NCBI GenBank assembly: GCA_002336485.1
Contig: DDCZ01000025.1
Location: 361 to 58,002, forward strand
Direction: 5' to 3'
DNA: 57,642 nucleotides
Source: Flavobacteriales bacterium UBA1993
Lineage (GTDB): Bacteria > Bacteroidota > Bacteroidia > Flavobacteriales_G > Salibacteraceae
Shown: positions 34,369-43,428 of the stretch, in pieces
Numbering within the stretch: position 1 is the first letter of the stretch
How the letters are laid out: the number at the start of each line of letters is the position of its first letter
Program-made: the position numbers and the translations under genes
The notes under the pieces: generated by a model
Told to the model about the DNA's origin: nothing
Databases searched by the model: none
The model's input: the letters and a program-made list of their open reading frames with translations, nothing else

Positions 34369-34376
34369 CAAATTTA
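34369..34376 (-). promoter_or_regulatory. -7 promoter element for the TPR-aroE operon (TAAATTTG)
   Basis: The minus strand reads TAAATTTG, an exact consensus match, 17 bp upstream of the TPR ATG. Confidence 0.55.
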
Positions 34377-34527
34377 GATTTTGACCTTCCGAAATACGGA
34401 AGAAGCAACTTCCTTTATCAACAGGTTTCTGAACATAAGTGCAAAGTTTGTAATAATAGCGGACAATAGGCGATTTAAACTGAACCGATTATTCATTCTG
34501 ATAATTCGAGGTTGGGGTTGGAAAATC

Positions 34528-34535
34528 TATCTTTG
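34528..34535 (+). promoter_or_regulatory. -7 promoter element for the glmM operon (TATCTTTG)
   Basis: TATCTTTG, exact consensus, 18 bp upstream of ATG 34554. It excludes the longer frame from 34512. Confidence 0.6.
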
Positions 34536-34553
34536 CCCACCTTCAAAATAACT

Positions 34554-35939
34554 ATGACATTAATATCTTCAATATCAGGTACTCGCGGTACAATAGGTGG
34601 TCGTCCAGGTGAAAATCTTACGCCGATCGACGCTGTTAAGTTCGCTAGTGCATTCGCCCAGTTTATTAAAGAATCGGCCGGACTAAGCGACCCAAAAGTT
34701 GTAATCGGAAGAGATGCCCGGCCATCAGGCGGATGGCTTTCGAATGTTGTATCTGCCACATTGCAGGCTTCAGGCGTGCATGTGATTGATCTTGGATTGA
34801 GTACCACGCCAACGGTTGAAATAGCCGTGCCAGGTCTCAATGCCAACGGTGGCATCATTCTCACTGCTAGTCACAATCCGGTAGAGTGGAATGCGCTTAA
34901 GCTTTTGAATGGGAAAGGTGAGTTCATTTCGGCCGAAGAAGGACAACAGCTATTGGCTGCAATTGAAAGCAATGATCTTAATTATGTTGGCGTCGAGGAT
35001 ACGGGATCGTATACGATGGATGATTCATGGATTGATAAGCACGTCGCGCTTGTTCTTGAGCATGCGCATGTAGACGTGGAGGCGATTCGAGCCTCAAACC
35101 TTAAAATCGCGGTTGATGCCGTAAACTCGACCGGTGGTTTGGCGATTCCTCCATTGTTGAACTCGTTGGGAGTGTTGGAGGTGGTTATGATCAATGGTGA
35201 GCCAACAGGCATTTTTGCACATAACCCAGAGCCTCTAAAAGAGAATCTTACGGAAATTGCCAATACTGTTCAGAGCCAGAAATGCGATATGGGAATTGTT
35301 GTTGATCCTGATGTGGATCGCTTGGCTTTGATTTCTGAAAACGGAGATATGTTCGGAGAAGAGTATACGTTGGTCGCTATTGCTGACTACTATATGCAGG
35401 TACAACCTGGGTCGACCGTTTCAAATCTGTCCTCTTCACGGGCATTAAGAGATGTAACACAAAATGGAGGTCAAGAGCATTTCGCGAGTGCAGTGGGTGA
35501 AGTTAATGTGGTGCGTAAAATGAAAGACGTTGACGCTGTTATAGGTGGCGAAGGGAATGGTGGTATAATCGTACCCGATCTGCACTATGGCCGTGATTCT
35601 CTGATTGGAATCGCATTGTTCTTGTCGCATTATGTGAAACAGGGTAAATCAATGTCCGAGCTTAAAGCAAGCTACCCATCGTATCATATGGCGAAAAATA
35701 AGGTCCAACTTCGTGCTGGTATGGTGCCAGATGAGTTGATCAAGAAAATGGAGGAGCGCTATCAATCAGAAAACATTGATACGATAGACGGACTTAAGAT
35801 TGACTTCGAAGAAGGATGGGTGCATTTGCGAAAATCGAACACTGAACCCATAATTAGAATTTACACTGAAAGCACTACACTTCAAAACGCAACAGACCTT
35901 GCCGAGCGTTTCGAAAAGGAATTAACCGCATTAATCTAG
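34554..35939 (+). CDS. glmM: Phosphoglucosamine mutase (phosphohexomutase family)
   Basis: A 461-residue phosphohexomutase, most likely GlmM, which interconverts glucosamine-6- and glucosamine-1-phosphate on the way to UDP-GlcNAc. Family elements: SISGTRGTIGG at the N-terminus, the phosphoserine motif ILTASHNPVEWNALK, the metal loop DPDVDRLAL, the sugar-binding GGEGNGGIIV and the phosphate-binding RKSNTEPIIRIYTES at the C-terminus. Phosphomannomutase or phosphoglucomutase activity cannot be excluded. ATG 34554 is chosen because the -7 element lies at 34528-34535. First of three genes with the cysteine desulfurase and a PhnP-like hydrolase. Confidence 0.85.
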   Translation: MTLISSISGTRGTIGGRPGENLTPIDAVKFASAFAQFIKESAGLSDPKVVIGRDARPSGGWLSNVVSATLQASGVHVIDLGLSTTPTVEIAVPGLNANGGIILTASHNPVEWNALKLLNGKGEFISAEEGQQLLAAIESNDLNYVGVEDTGSYTMDDSWIDKHVALVLEHAHVDVEAIRASNLKIAVDAVNSTGGLAIPPLLNSLGVLEVVMINGEPTGIFAHNPEPLKENLTEIANTVQSQKCDMGIVVDPDVDRLALISENGDMFGEEYTLVAIADYYMQVQPGSTVSNLSSSRALRDVTQNGGQEHFASAVGEVNVVRKMKDVDAVIGGEGNGGIIVPDLHYGRDSLIGIALFLSHYVKQGKSMSELKASYPSYHMAKNKVQLRAGMVPDELIKKMEERYQSENIDTIDGLKIDFEEGWVHLRKSNTEPIIRIYTESTTLQNATDLAERFEKELTALI

Positions 35940-35944
35940 AACGA

Positions 35945-37084
35945 ATGAGCATATACTTTGATAGTGCCGCAACAACTTCATTGGATCCGATTGTGATCGA
36001 CGAAATGCTGAAATACATGCGCGAAGATTTTGGTAACCCAAGCTCGACGCATGCATTTGGAAGAAAAACGCGAGCTGCCATTGACCTCGCCCGACGAAGG
36101 GTAGCGGCCCATATACATGCCGAACCAGGCGAGATTGTCTTCACCAGCGGTGGCACGGAGGCTGATAATATGGCAATCCTTTGCAGCGTAAAAGACCTCG
36201 GGATTAAACATTGCATTACCTCGGCTATTGAGCATCATGCCGTTTTATATCCGCTTGAAGAATTGGCCAGAGAAGGGAAGATCAAATTGTCAATTGTTGA
36301 TGTGCACGAGAATGGACACATTGACCTAGATCATTTAAAACGTTTGCTTAGCGAGAATGAGCGAAGCTTTGTTTCATTAATGCATGCGAATAATGAATTG
36401 GGAAATCTCTTGCCAATAAAAGAGGTTGGTGAGATTTGCCGCGATCATGACGCGATATTTCACAGTGACACGGTTCAAACTATCGCGCATTATGAGCTTA
36501 ATGTGAGTGAACTTTATGTACACTTTATCACATGTGCTGGACATAAATTTCATGGACCAAAGGGGAGTGGATTCCTGTACGTCGATAGCAGTTTAAAGAT
36601 TAACCCAATCATTAGAGGTGGATCGCAAGAACGTGGAATTCGAGCCGGAACGGAGAATGTTTATGGAATTATGGGGTTGGCAAAAGCGCTTGATTTGGCC
36701 TATGAGCTCCTCGACGAACACACGTCATACATTAAAGGGTTGAAAATGCACATGGCGGAGAGGCTTCAAGAAGAATTCCCTGGAATGGCCTTTAATGGGG
36801 ATGCTTATGGCGAATCTTTATACACTGTGCTAAATGTTTGTCTTCCAGAGACTGATAAAAAGGAAATGTTATTGTTCAATTTAGACATAGAAGGTGTTAG
36901 CGTTTCTGGTGGAAGCGCATGCAGCTCGGGAAGCGATGTTGGCTCACACGTTCTTACTGCGATTGGCTCAAATCCAAATCGACCTTCAATTCGATTCTCA
37001 TTTAGTAAGAACAATACAATGGAAGAGGTGGACTTTGCTGTAAGAAAGCTAAAGGATATTTACGCCCTACCAGTGATGGCTTAA
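35945..37084 (+). CDS. Cysteine desulfurase (NifS/IscS type)
   Basis: A 379-residue PLP enzyme that removes sulfur from cysteine to form a protein persulfide for Fe-S clusters or tRNA thiolation. It starts IYFDSAATTSLDP. SAIEHHAVL has the catalytic His, CAGHKFHGPKG the PLP lysine, and GGSACSSGSDV the active cysteine in the long mobile loop typical of group I (IscS/NifS). RAGTENVYGIMGLA is also conserved. It starts 5 bp after glmM and its stop overlaps the next ATG by one base. A single-copy IscU is not in view. The nearby rhodanese (32623) could accept the sulfur, which is inference. Confidence 0.9.
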   Translation: MSIYFDSAATTSLDPIVIDEMLKYMREDFGNPSSTHAFGRKTRAAIDLARRRVAAHIHAEPGEIVFTSGGTEADNMAILCSVKDLGIKHCITSAIEHHAVLYPLEELAREGKIKLSIVDVHENGHIDLDHLKRLLSENERSFVSLMHANNELGNLLPIKEVGEICRDHDAIFHSDTVQTIAHYELNVSELYVHFITCAGHKFHGPKGSGFLYVDSSLKINPIIRGGSQERGIRAGTENVYGIMGLAKALDLAYELLDEHTSYIKGLKMHMAERLQEEFPGMAFNGDAYGESLYTVLNVCLPETDKKEMLLFNLDIEGVSVSGGSACSSGSDVGSHVLTAIGSNPNRPSIRFSFSKNNTMEEVDFAVRKLKDIYALPVMA

Positions 37085-37860
37085 TGCATAGTCCTAAGAA
37101 AATCACCTTTCTAGGTACAGGCACCTCAATGGGTGTGCCCGTAATAGGATGCAAATGTGATGTATGCACTAGCTCGGACCCACGCGACAATAGATTGCGT
37201 ACGAGTATTCTAATTCAGCACGAGGGGCACAACGTTGTTATCGACAGCGGACCCGATTTTAGAATGCAAATGCTGACGCATCACGTGGATTCATTGGATG
37301 CTTTGGTTTTTACGCATGAGCATAAAGATCACACGGCCGGTTTGGATGATGTACGTGCTTATAATTTCATTGGCAAGAAATCAATAACCGTTTGGGCAAG
37401 CGAAAGGGTAGAGCAGGCTTTGAGAAATGACTTTCACTATGCATTTGCCGAAACAAAGTATCCAGGTGTTCCAGAAATTCAATTTGAGCGAATTACGGAT
37501 GTACCGTTTAGTATAAATGCGTTATCGTTTCAACCACTAGAGGTGAAGCATCACAAGTTGCCAGTGCATGGTTTTCGGATTTCAGATTTCGTATATATAA
37601 CGGACGCAAATATGATCCCGTCAGAAACTTGGCCCAAGATTCAATCACCTAAAGTCTTGGTTATAAATGCGCTGAGAAAAACGCAGCACATAAGCCACTT
37701 CACGTTGCAGGAGGCGGTTGATATCGCAAGAGAGATAAAAGCTGAAAAAACCTATTTACTTCACATTAGTCATCAAATGGGCCGACACGATCTGGTTTCA
37801 GAAGAGTTGCCCGATGGAGTCGAAATAGCCTATGATGGATTAACCATCGAAGTAGATTAA
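37084..37860 (+). CDS. PhnP-like metallo-beta-lactamase-fold phosphodiesterase
   Basis: A 258-residue cytosolic MBL-fold protein. The PhnP/lipoate-associated type is shown by FLGTGTSMGVPVIGCKCDVC near the N-terminus, the zinc-binding HEHKDHTAGLDDVRAY (HxHxDH), the later His in VKHHKLPVHGFR, YITDANMI and LLHISHQMGRHD. Characterised relatives are cyclic-phosphate or oligonucleotide phosphodiesterases; the substrate here is unknown and no phn genes are present. The CxCxxC pair resembles the structural zinc site of PhnP. It converges on the dihydroorotase-like gene with a 4-bp overlap. Confidence 0.82.
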   Translation: MHSPKKITFLGTGTSMGVPVIGCKCDVCTSSDPRDNRLRTSILIQHEGHNVVIDSGPDFRMQMLTHHVDSLDALVFTHEHKDHTAGLDDVRAYNFIGKKSITVWASERVEQALRNDFHYAFAETKYPGVPEIQFERITDVPFSINALSFQPLEVKHHKLPVHGFRISDFVYITDANMIPSETWPKIQSPKVLVINALRKTQHISHFTLQEAVDIAREIKAEKTYLLHISHQMGRHDLVSEELPDGVEIAYDGLTIEVD

Positions 37861-39095
37861 AGCGGAATTACCCTTCCTTGTAGCTCTGATCCAAAATATG
37901 GAGAGTTGGTAGATTTAGACTGACACGTTTTAGCGTCATATACCCACACTTCATCCTTGTCAAACAATGTGAAATCAAAATCCGCACCCGCCATAAGCAC
38001 TGGAAGGGCCTGGTTACACAATTTTCTTGGTGCAAGGCTCATCGATTGTGCTACACAATCCCAGGGTAGATCTTTAAGGTGCGTGTTTATCAATGATAAT
38101 GCTGTTTCCAACATGGTCATCCCGTATGAAGCGTGGTCAAATTCACGATCCTTGTTTTCAATATTCTCAGGCGTGTGATCGGTTACCAGAATGTCGATGG
38201 TGCCGTCGATCACCGCTTCAATCAATGCCTTCCTGTCTGATTCACCCCGTAAGGGCGGCTGCGTTTTAAAATTTGAATCAAACCCACTTAAAGCCGTTTC
38301 ATTAAAGAGCAGGTTGTGCAATGCCACACCCGCTGTGAGGTTTTGCGAGTTACCTTTTGCGGCTCGAATTAATTCGACACTTCCCATTGTGCTTATCGTG
38401 CTCACGTGCAATCGGCCTTTTGTGTAATCTAGTAAGAACAGATCCCTGTTAAGCATGATTTCTTCTGCAAGCCCCGGTGTTTGCTTGATGCCAAGTTGGG
38501 CGTTAGAAGCGCTTTCATTGATCATTCCACCTGGGTTAATGCGTTCGTCGTGAGGATACGAACAAATCATTCCATTAAAGCTTTTAGCATATTCCAATGC
38601 GCGCTTCATAAGGTTCACATCTGACACGGCATTTTTCCCATCGCTAAAACCTACAACTCCGTTGCTATGCAAGTCAAATAACTCGCTTAAATCCTTGCCC
38701 TGAGCACCTCTTGTAATGGACCCGTAGCACTGGATTTTTGTCCTTAATTCCATTGAGTGGCTCTGAATGAAGTTGACTTGGGACTTGTTGTCAATTACCG
38801 GTTCCGTAGTAGGTAACACCACAATGGTTTTAAAGCCTCCTGCTTGTGCCGCCTTGTCTATTGTCGATAGATCTTCTTTGTCTTCAAAACCAGGTTCTCC
38901 AACAGCGCATTGCATGTCGATCAGACCTGGCAACAAAATCAAATTATCCGATTTTATTTCCGTGTCGAATTCAACATTAACTAAAGCCTCACCAACGGCG
39001 ACTATCGTTCCATCCTCCACTAGAATGTCAATATTGTTTCCGTTTACTGGATGATTTGGGTAGACTAACTGAACTTGCTTTATTAGGGTTTTCAT
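37857..39095 (-). CDS. Dihydroorotase homologue lacking catalytic metal ligands
   Basis: A 412-residue amidohydrolase-fold protein related to the PyrC of the aspartate-carbamoyltransferase-associated class. Active dihydroorotase has DMHVHLREPG near residue 60; here it reads DMQCAVGEPG, so His62 and His64 are Gln and Ala and Arg66 is Gly. Of the later HIxH pair only one His remains (LHVSTIST). The Asp of TDHTPE is kept. Such pyrC-prime proteins are known as structural partners of aspartate carbamoyltransferase, and that is the likely role; direct hydrolase activity is improbable. No pyrB is in the window. It overlaps the BatA-domain gene by 4 bp. Confidence 0.85.
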   Translation of the reverse strand: MKTLIKQVQLVYPNHPVNGNNIDILVEDGTIVAVGEALVNVEFDTEIKSDNLILLPGLIDMQCAVGEPGFEDKEDLSTIDKAAQAGGFKTIVVLPTTEPVIDNKSQVNFIQSHSMELRTKIQCYGSITRGAQGKDLSELFDLHSNGVVGFSDGKNAVSDVNLMKRALEYAKSFNGMICSYPHDERINPGGMINESASNAQLGIKQTPGLAEEIMLNRDLFLLDYTKGRLHVSTISTMGSVELIRAAKGNSQNLTAGVALHNLLFNETALSGFDSNFKTQPPLRGESDRKALIEAVIDGTIDILVTDHTPENIENKDREFDHASYGMTMLETALSLINTHLKDLPWDCVAQSMSLAPRKLCNQALPVLMAGADFDFTLFDKDEVWVYDAKTCQSKSTNSPYFGSELQGRVIPL

Positions 39096-41095
39096 CTTCG
39101 AAACAACTTAATCAGAATGGATTCAAATATTAGAAACAGAAGTGCTATAATAAGAAAGGGGAGCCACAAGGCGGTGCCAAATTCAGCTTGGTTGATTGTG
39201 GTGGTCATATTTTCCTTAGTGTCAATTAGCGCTGTCTCGAGTCCTGCGTTTTCAAACACAGCCATTACTTCATCGTCCGTTGTTTTTGAAACTTGGCTCT
39301 CTGTGCGCGCTAAATTGAATGCAAACCTTCCGAAAATGGATGTGTCCATTTTGAGCGTATATATGGATGGCTTTGTAATCTGATCGTTAATCAGCAGTCC
39401 GTCATACACTCGTTGGGGGTAAAATGAGTTCTTTTTGTCGTCGGATATCAATTGAGAACGCTCTGGAATTCCTGCACCGATTTCAATTTTGCTTTCGCCA
39501 ATAGTATATGCCAACTTCTTGGCATGACCAGAATAGAAGCTCATATTGGCTATTGTAGGAACAAAAAGTGCATGGTTATGGAAGTTTGTGGCGTCACCAG
39601 ACAATGGCGCAGAAACAAAATAGAGCTTGCCATTGCCAAGTGATTTAGAAACAAGTAATGGAGAGCCGTCGAACAAAGTGAGAATGGGGTTAAGTCCGTT
39701 CCCACTGACTCTCCAATGCGCCTTAACACTAGGAAGGTTTAAATTCTTTGGTTGGTTTTCGAAAACCTCTCGATACAATACATCGTTTGTGTTGATGGCG
39801 TTAACGACTAAATTGGAGGTATCCCACTTAACGAAGTCGAAATCATATTCCACCTCCATCAGCTCTTGTTTCTCCTTACTTAAATTCTCAGGTAGTATGA
39901 ATAGGACGTTGCCGCCACGGTTCACGTTTTCAGTAACCAAATAGGCAATTCCGCTATTGAATGCCTGCACCTCGTTGATGATTAGTAGGTCGCTTGATGA
40001 TATGTTTTCAGAGTTTAATTGATCGGCGTTTATTGATTGATAATCAAATTCTTCTGATTCAAATAAACGTTTTAAGGGGTCGCGATTCGATCCGCTGTTG
40101 TACAATTCTGTGACCTTAATTTCATCTTTGACATCAATGCTGAATAGCATGTTGTTGTCGTATTCGATGGGCTGATCATCGACCTCTATCTGGCCCTCTA
40201 TATTAGACCATGTGTTTTCTACCACAACACTTATGGATGTGTCTCGAAAACCGTTTGCTGGGATATCGATAACCACGCCGCCGATGTCCCTTTTATTTAT
40301 CGAAAGTGAAATCGGCACTGACCGCTGAATGGATGCCCCATGATTGGTTGCACGATAGAATATCTGCAATTCCATTCCTGTTTGTACGATTGGCTCATTT
40401 ATCCAGACCGAGTCAATTGAAATGTTTTGCTCATAGAAGCCCTGATAATTGACGATTCGAAATTGCGTATTGGTGTCGGAACTTAAAGCCTCGTTCATAC
40501 CAATCGTTTGAAAATCAGATAAAAGGTATTGGATAGACGCACCGCCAGAGATATCAGATTTCGAGTTCGTGTGAAAAGCTAAAACTTCATCAAGTGATTT
40601 GTAAAATGGGGAAAAGGCGACTCCATCAATAAGTGTAGTAACCGATGCGCGATCATAAAAGCGCCTTTCTTCAGAAGAAAATCGATTTGTAATCAATTGA
40701 AATTTTGTTTCTGGAGGGTAGGCTTCGGCAATGGCATACGCATCTTGTTTAGCAATGCTTAATAGATGCATTTGTTCCTGGCGGTTCTGCATGCTCAGGG
40801 AGTTGTCAATATATATGCTTACGAAGGATGGTGCGTCCTTCGAGTTGTCTGTGTTACTGGGAATGATGGGTTCAGCAAAGGCCATTACCAGAAAGGCTAG
40901 GAAAGCCATTCTCGTGAATAGAATTAGTAAGTGCTGTAGTCTGTTCTTGACCTGCGATTTTGTCTGAACTTCTTTTAACAGACTAACGTCTGGGAAGTGA
41001 ATTTTACGAAATCTGCGAAATTGGAAAAGGTGAACAATGATCGGAATAGCTAGAAAACCGAGCGCCCATAAAAACGATGGCGAGGTGAAGATCAT
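39092..41095 (-). CDS. BatA-domain (VWA-fold) membrane protein
   Basis: A 667-residue membrane protein. The N-terminal BatA region has two hydrophobic segments (FLWALGFLAIPIIVHLFQFRRF at 8-29 and about 58-80). A von Willebrand A-like domain follows with YIDNSLSMQN, the MIDAS DxSxS type (about residues 95-100). The large middle and C-terminal part (200-640) is periplasmic, with ANMSFYSGHA, and a single helix ends the chain at about 645-665. Related Bat proteins affect aerotolerance in Bacteroides, but no batB/batE neighbours are present. It ends 4 bp inside the dihydroorotase-like gene and starts 38 bp after the SiaB-like gene stop; the three could share a transcript. Confidence 0.82.
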   Translation of the reverse strand: MIFTSPSFLWALGFLAIPIIVHLFQFRRFRKIHFPDVSLLKEVQTKSQVKNRLQHLLILFTRMAFLAFLVMAFAEPIIPSNTDNSKDAPSFVSIYIDNSLSMQNRQEQMHLLSIAKQDAYAIAEAYPPETKFQLITNRFSSEERRFYDRASVTTLIDGVAFSPFYKSLDEVLAFHTNSKSDISGGASIQYLLSDFQTIGMNEALSSDTNTQFRIVNYQGFYEQNISIDSVWINEPIVQTGMELQIFYRATNHGASIQRSVPISLSINKRDIGGVVIDIPANGFRDTSISVVVENTWSNIEGQIEVDDQPIEYDNNMLFSIDVKDEIKVTELYNSGSNRDPLKRLFESEEFDYQSINADQLNSENISSSDLLIINEVQAFNSGIAYLVTENVNRGGNVLFILPENLSKEKQELMEVEYDFDFVKWDTSNLVVNAINTNDVLYREVFENQPKNLNLPSVKAHWRVSGNGLNPILTLFDGSPLLVSKSLGNGKLYFVSAPLSGDATNFHNHALFVPTIANMSFYSGHAKKLAYTIGESKIEIGAGIPERSQLISDDKKNSFYPQRVYDGLLINDQITKPSIYTLKMDTSIFGRFAFNLARTESQVSKTTDDEVMAVFENAGLETALIDTKENMTTTINQAEFGTALWLPFLIIALLFLIFESILIKLFRR

Positions 41096-41133
41096 TAAAG
41101 CGTAAAGGTAAAGTATGCAGAGAATTTAATCGT

Positions 41134-42234
41134 CTATTTTGACAATTGAATTTGCAATATGAAAAATGGAGGCGTTGCATCATGCATATAGATCTCATGT
41201 TTAATACTGTGACCGCTAATTTTCCGTAGCTGCATTAAGCCCTTTCCTGTCGTAGCCGCTTCATTAGCGTTAACGGATAAGAAACTATTGATGTCCTTAG
41301 AAGTTGCAATATTGATCTTGTCCATCACTTGATTAAGAGAATCTTGTGCTTCTGCAAGAATGAAGTTACCAGAAAGCATACAGAACCCAGTTTCAATCTT
41401 TTGCAACATAAAGACTCCAGGCTTACCTACCTGATTAAATCTATTGTATGCGTGTTTTGCCACATTTCTTAATAACTCAGTCATGACAATTCCAAGGCCA
41501 TCTTTCTCTGGATCATCGCTGAAAGTGGTGTCTATTTGATTGGATAAATGGTTGACATTATCCTCGTTTAGAAGTCCCTTGAAAATTATTTGAGCGTCGC
41601 ACTCAATCATTTCATTATGGATTTCAATGGCGCGCTTTAGATAGCCATCAACAAGTGTCTCATCAAACGTCTCTTTATCAATGGCAATACATAAATTCAA
41701 ATAGTAGAAGTATCCATCGTCCACTGGAACGAACTCATAGCTCAGTTTACCGGAAGACTTTCTGGCCATATCAACAAGGCCTAAACCTGCACCTCCTTTT
41801 GATGAGAATCCGCTGTTGTTTAGAATCTCGAGGTAGTATTCCTTTAGTTCAGCAGCTTCTTTATTTTGAATGGTGCCTAGACGCTCTTCAAGCATTTCCT
41901 TAATGTCTCCAGCTACCCAGTTACCGTAAGTAATGCTATATGCTTCTTCGTGTCGATTGATAATGAATAAACCGCCTTCATAGGCACTTCCATCATTAGC
42001 ATAATGTTGATGTCTGGTAATATTCTGAAGTCCTTCGACCATCAGATAGTACAACCGTTTTGCAATTTTTGGAGAATCAAGACTTAACAGATTTCCCTCA
42101 GTCAGAAAAAGGATATTATCTGTTATTGAAGAGTTGAAGTTGCCGCGACAGGCAAACAGAAACTGATCCGTATCAATCGATTTACCTGATTCATAAATCA
42201 GATCAAACGCAAGTTTAGTGTTGTTCTCAGTCAT
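41134..42234 (-). CDS. Protein with two SiaB-like (DUF6272) kinase/HATPase modules
   Basis: A 366-residue soluble protein made of two GHKL-like ATPase halves. The first half (1-185) matches the SiaB/DUF6272 kinase pattern: EGLQNITRH (E67, N71), the ATP-lid SSKGGAGLGLVDMARKS (about 145-160) and YEFVPVDDGYFYYLNL. The second half (212-365) repeats the theme with ELLRNVAKH (E253, N257) and TTGKGLMQLRKISG, but diverges more. Single SiaB proteins of about 180 residues phosphorylate the SiaC partner in a PP2C-regulated switch. A tandem version could dimerise within one chain or read two partners. A SiaC remnant lies 31 kb away. Starts at ATG 42234; divergent from the ykgJ gene. Confidence 0.7.
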   Translation of the reverse strand: MTENNTKLAFDLIYESGKSIDTDQFLFACRGNFNSSITDNILFLTEGNLLSLDSPKIAKRLYYLMVEGLQNITRHQHYANDGSAYEGGLFIINRHEEAYSITYGNWVAGDIKEMLEERLGTIQNKEAAELKEYYLEILNNSGFSSKGGAGLGLVDMARKSSGKLSYEFVPVDDGYFYYLNLCIAIDKETFDETLVDGYLKRAIEIHNEMIECDAQIIFKGLLNEDNVNHLSNQIDTTFSDDPEKDGLGIVMTELLRNVAKHAYNRFNQVGKPGVFMLQKIETGFCMLSGNFILAEAQDSLNQVMDKINIATSKDINSFLSVNANEAATTGKGLMQLRKISGHSIKHEIYMHDATPPFFILQIQLSK

Positions 42235-42305
42235 CCGTTATGGCGCAAAAATTCAATAAATCTTTGAATTATTACTATTCATGATTAAATCATTCTTTTA
42301 CCGCT

Positions 42306-42788
42306 GTGAAAATAGAATATAAAAGTCTGATTCAGTGGTCGGAAAGTAATAAGAAATTATTGACCAAAAAGCTGCTTACGTTGAAAAAAACGAAAAGTTT
42401 AGATCGTGTTGTTCATTCCGCACATAATGAGGCTTTTAATGAGATAGATTGCTTGGGTTGCGCCAATTGCTGTAAGACAACAGGGCCACTTTTGACCCCT
42501 CCAGACGTGCAAAGAATTTCATCAAAACTTAAAATGACGGAGAAAAACTTCGTTCAGGAGTATTTAAGACGAGACGAAGACGACGATTTGGTCTTCAAGT
42601 CTATGCCTTGTCCCTTTCTTGAAGAGGATAACGCGTGCTCCATTTATGCGTTTCGACCAAGAGCGTGTCGTGCATTTCCTCATACCGATGCCCCAGGGCA
42701 AGCTTCGATTTTGAACCTAACACGAAAGAATGCGAAAATCTGCCCCGCAGTTTCACGGATTTTGCAGATTCTGAGCGAACATTCCTGA
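42306..42788 (+). CDS. YkgJ-family cysteine-cluster protein
   Basis: A 160-residue protein of the YkgJ/UPF0153 type, thought to bind zinc or an Fe-S cluster. The cysteine array is intact: CLGCANCC at about residues 55-62, then CPFLEEDNACSIYAFRPRACRAFP and a final C in ICPAV. The N-terminal 50 residues are basic and probably helical. It starts at GTG 42306. Its last 36 bp overlap the convergent membrane-protein gene. Role unknown; some members are near oxidative-stress or flagellar genes, and nothing in this context narrows it. Confidence 0.85.
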   Translation: MKIEYKSLIQWSESNKKLLTKKLLTLKKTKSLDRVVHSAHNEAFNEIDCLGCANCCKTTGPLLTPPDVQRISSKLKMTEKNFVQEYLRRDEDDDLVFKSMPCPFLEEDNACSIYAFRPRACRAFPHTDAPGQASILNLTRKNAKICPAVSRILQILSEHS

Positions 42789-43139
42789 TTTCGTCCCTTT
42801 TTGAATTAGCCAAAATGCGGTGCTTCCGATTGCATAAGCGATAATGTCTAGTGGATCTGAAACAAACCGATGGCTCAGCGCGGGCATTAGCAGTTCGAAA
42901 TGCACTACGAATATAGTAGTGATAATTAGGATTTGTTTCTTCGAAATAGCATAGTGCTGCTGGTCTGGAAGAACCAAGCGAATAAAGAGTAAGGCACTGA
43001 ACAATACGATCGGTACGGCAATTAAGTCTTCAAAATAGGAATGAAAAAATGAGGGTACCCAAGCTTTTTGCTCCACGACTTTGAATCCAAGAAACGCCCC
43101 TGAAAACAGCACATACCATATAATGAGGCGTTGTATCAA
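42753..43139 (-). CDS. Small membrane protein, VanZ-like in outline
   Basis: A 128-residue membrane protein with about four hydrophobic segments (around residues 5-20, 40-55, 70-90 and 98-112). The DPLDIIAYAIGS segment resembles the D-x-x-x-Y/N-x-x-G pattern of VanZ-like proteins, but the assignment is weak. Some Bacteroidota proteins of this outline carry the name magnesium citrate secondary transporter, which I would not trust without evidence. The TTG start overlaps the zinc-ribbon gene stop by 3 bp (TTGA), so the two are co-translated. It overlaps the convergent ykgJ gene by 36 bp. Confidence 0.55.
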   Translation of the reverse strand: MIQRLIIWYVLFSGAFLGFKVVEQKAWVPSFFHSYFEDLIAVPIVLFSALLFIRLVLPDQQHYAISKKQILIITTIFVVHFELLMPALSHRFVSDPLDIIAYAIGSTAFWLIQKGTKSGMFAQNLQNP

Positions 43140-43420
43140 TGTGCGAAGGCTGTTGCCAAGTAAATGAAAAATGCAACTATTGAGTACAGGGCCAACTGGA
43201 CAAGCTGCACGGGTCTCTTGAATATCTTAAGCCAAAAGGGATCGTCCTTGTTTATTCTCCAAATCGGGATATGAATGTCGTCAACCTGGCGTCTCTTTTT
43301 TATTTCAGATCGTCGAGCCTCATGGATCGGAAATCCACAATGAGTGCAATTGTCAAGTTTTGCGTCGGTCCATTCGTCGCACTCAGGGCAGCGCTTAACG
43401 TGCATTGATGTATCAGTCAT
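43136..43420 (-). CDS. Small zinc-ribbon protein with C-terminal membrane helix
   Basis: A 94-residue protein. The N-terminus has a zinc ribbon of the CPxCxxW...CxxCG type (CPECDEW and CTHCGFP, residues 11-33). A basic linker with EIKKRR follows, then a single hydrophobic helix at about 72-92. The C-terminal anchor would hold the ribbon at the inner-membrane face. No known function; zinc ribbons commonly bind nucleic acid or protein. It lies 8 bp after the phoH stop and overlaps the next gene by 4 bp, making a phoH-ribbon-membrane operon. Confidence 0.65.
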   Translation of the reverse strand: MTDTSMHVKRCPECDEWTDAKLDNCTHCGFPIHEARRSEIKKRRQVDDIHIPIWRINKDDPFWLKIFKRPVQLVQLALYSIVAFFIYLATAFAH

Positions 43421-43428
43421 GAATTATT

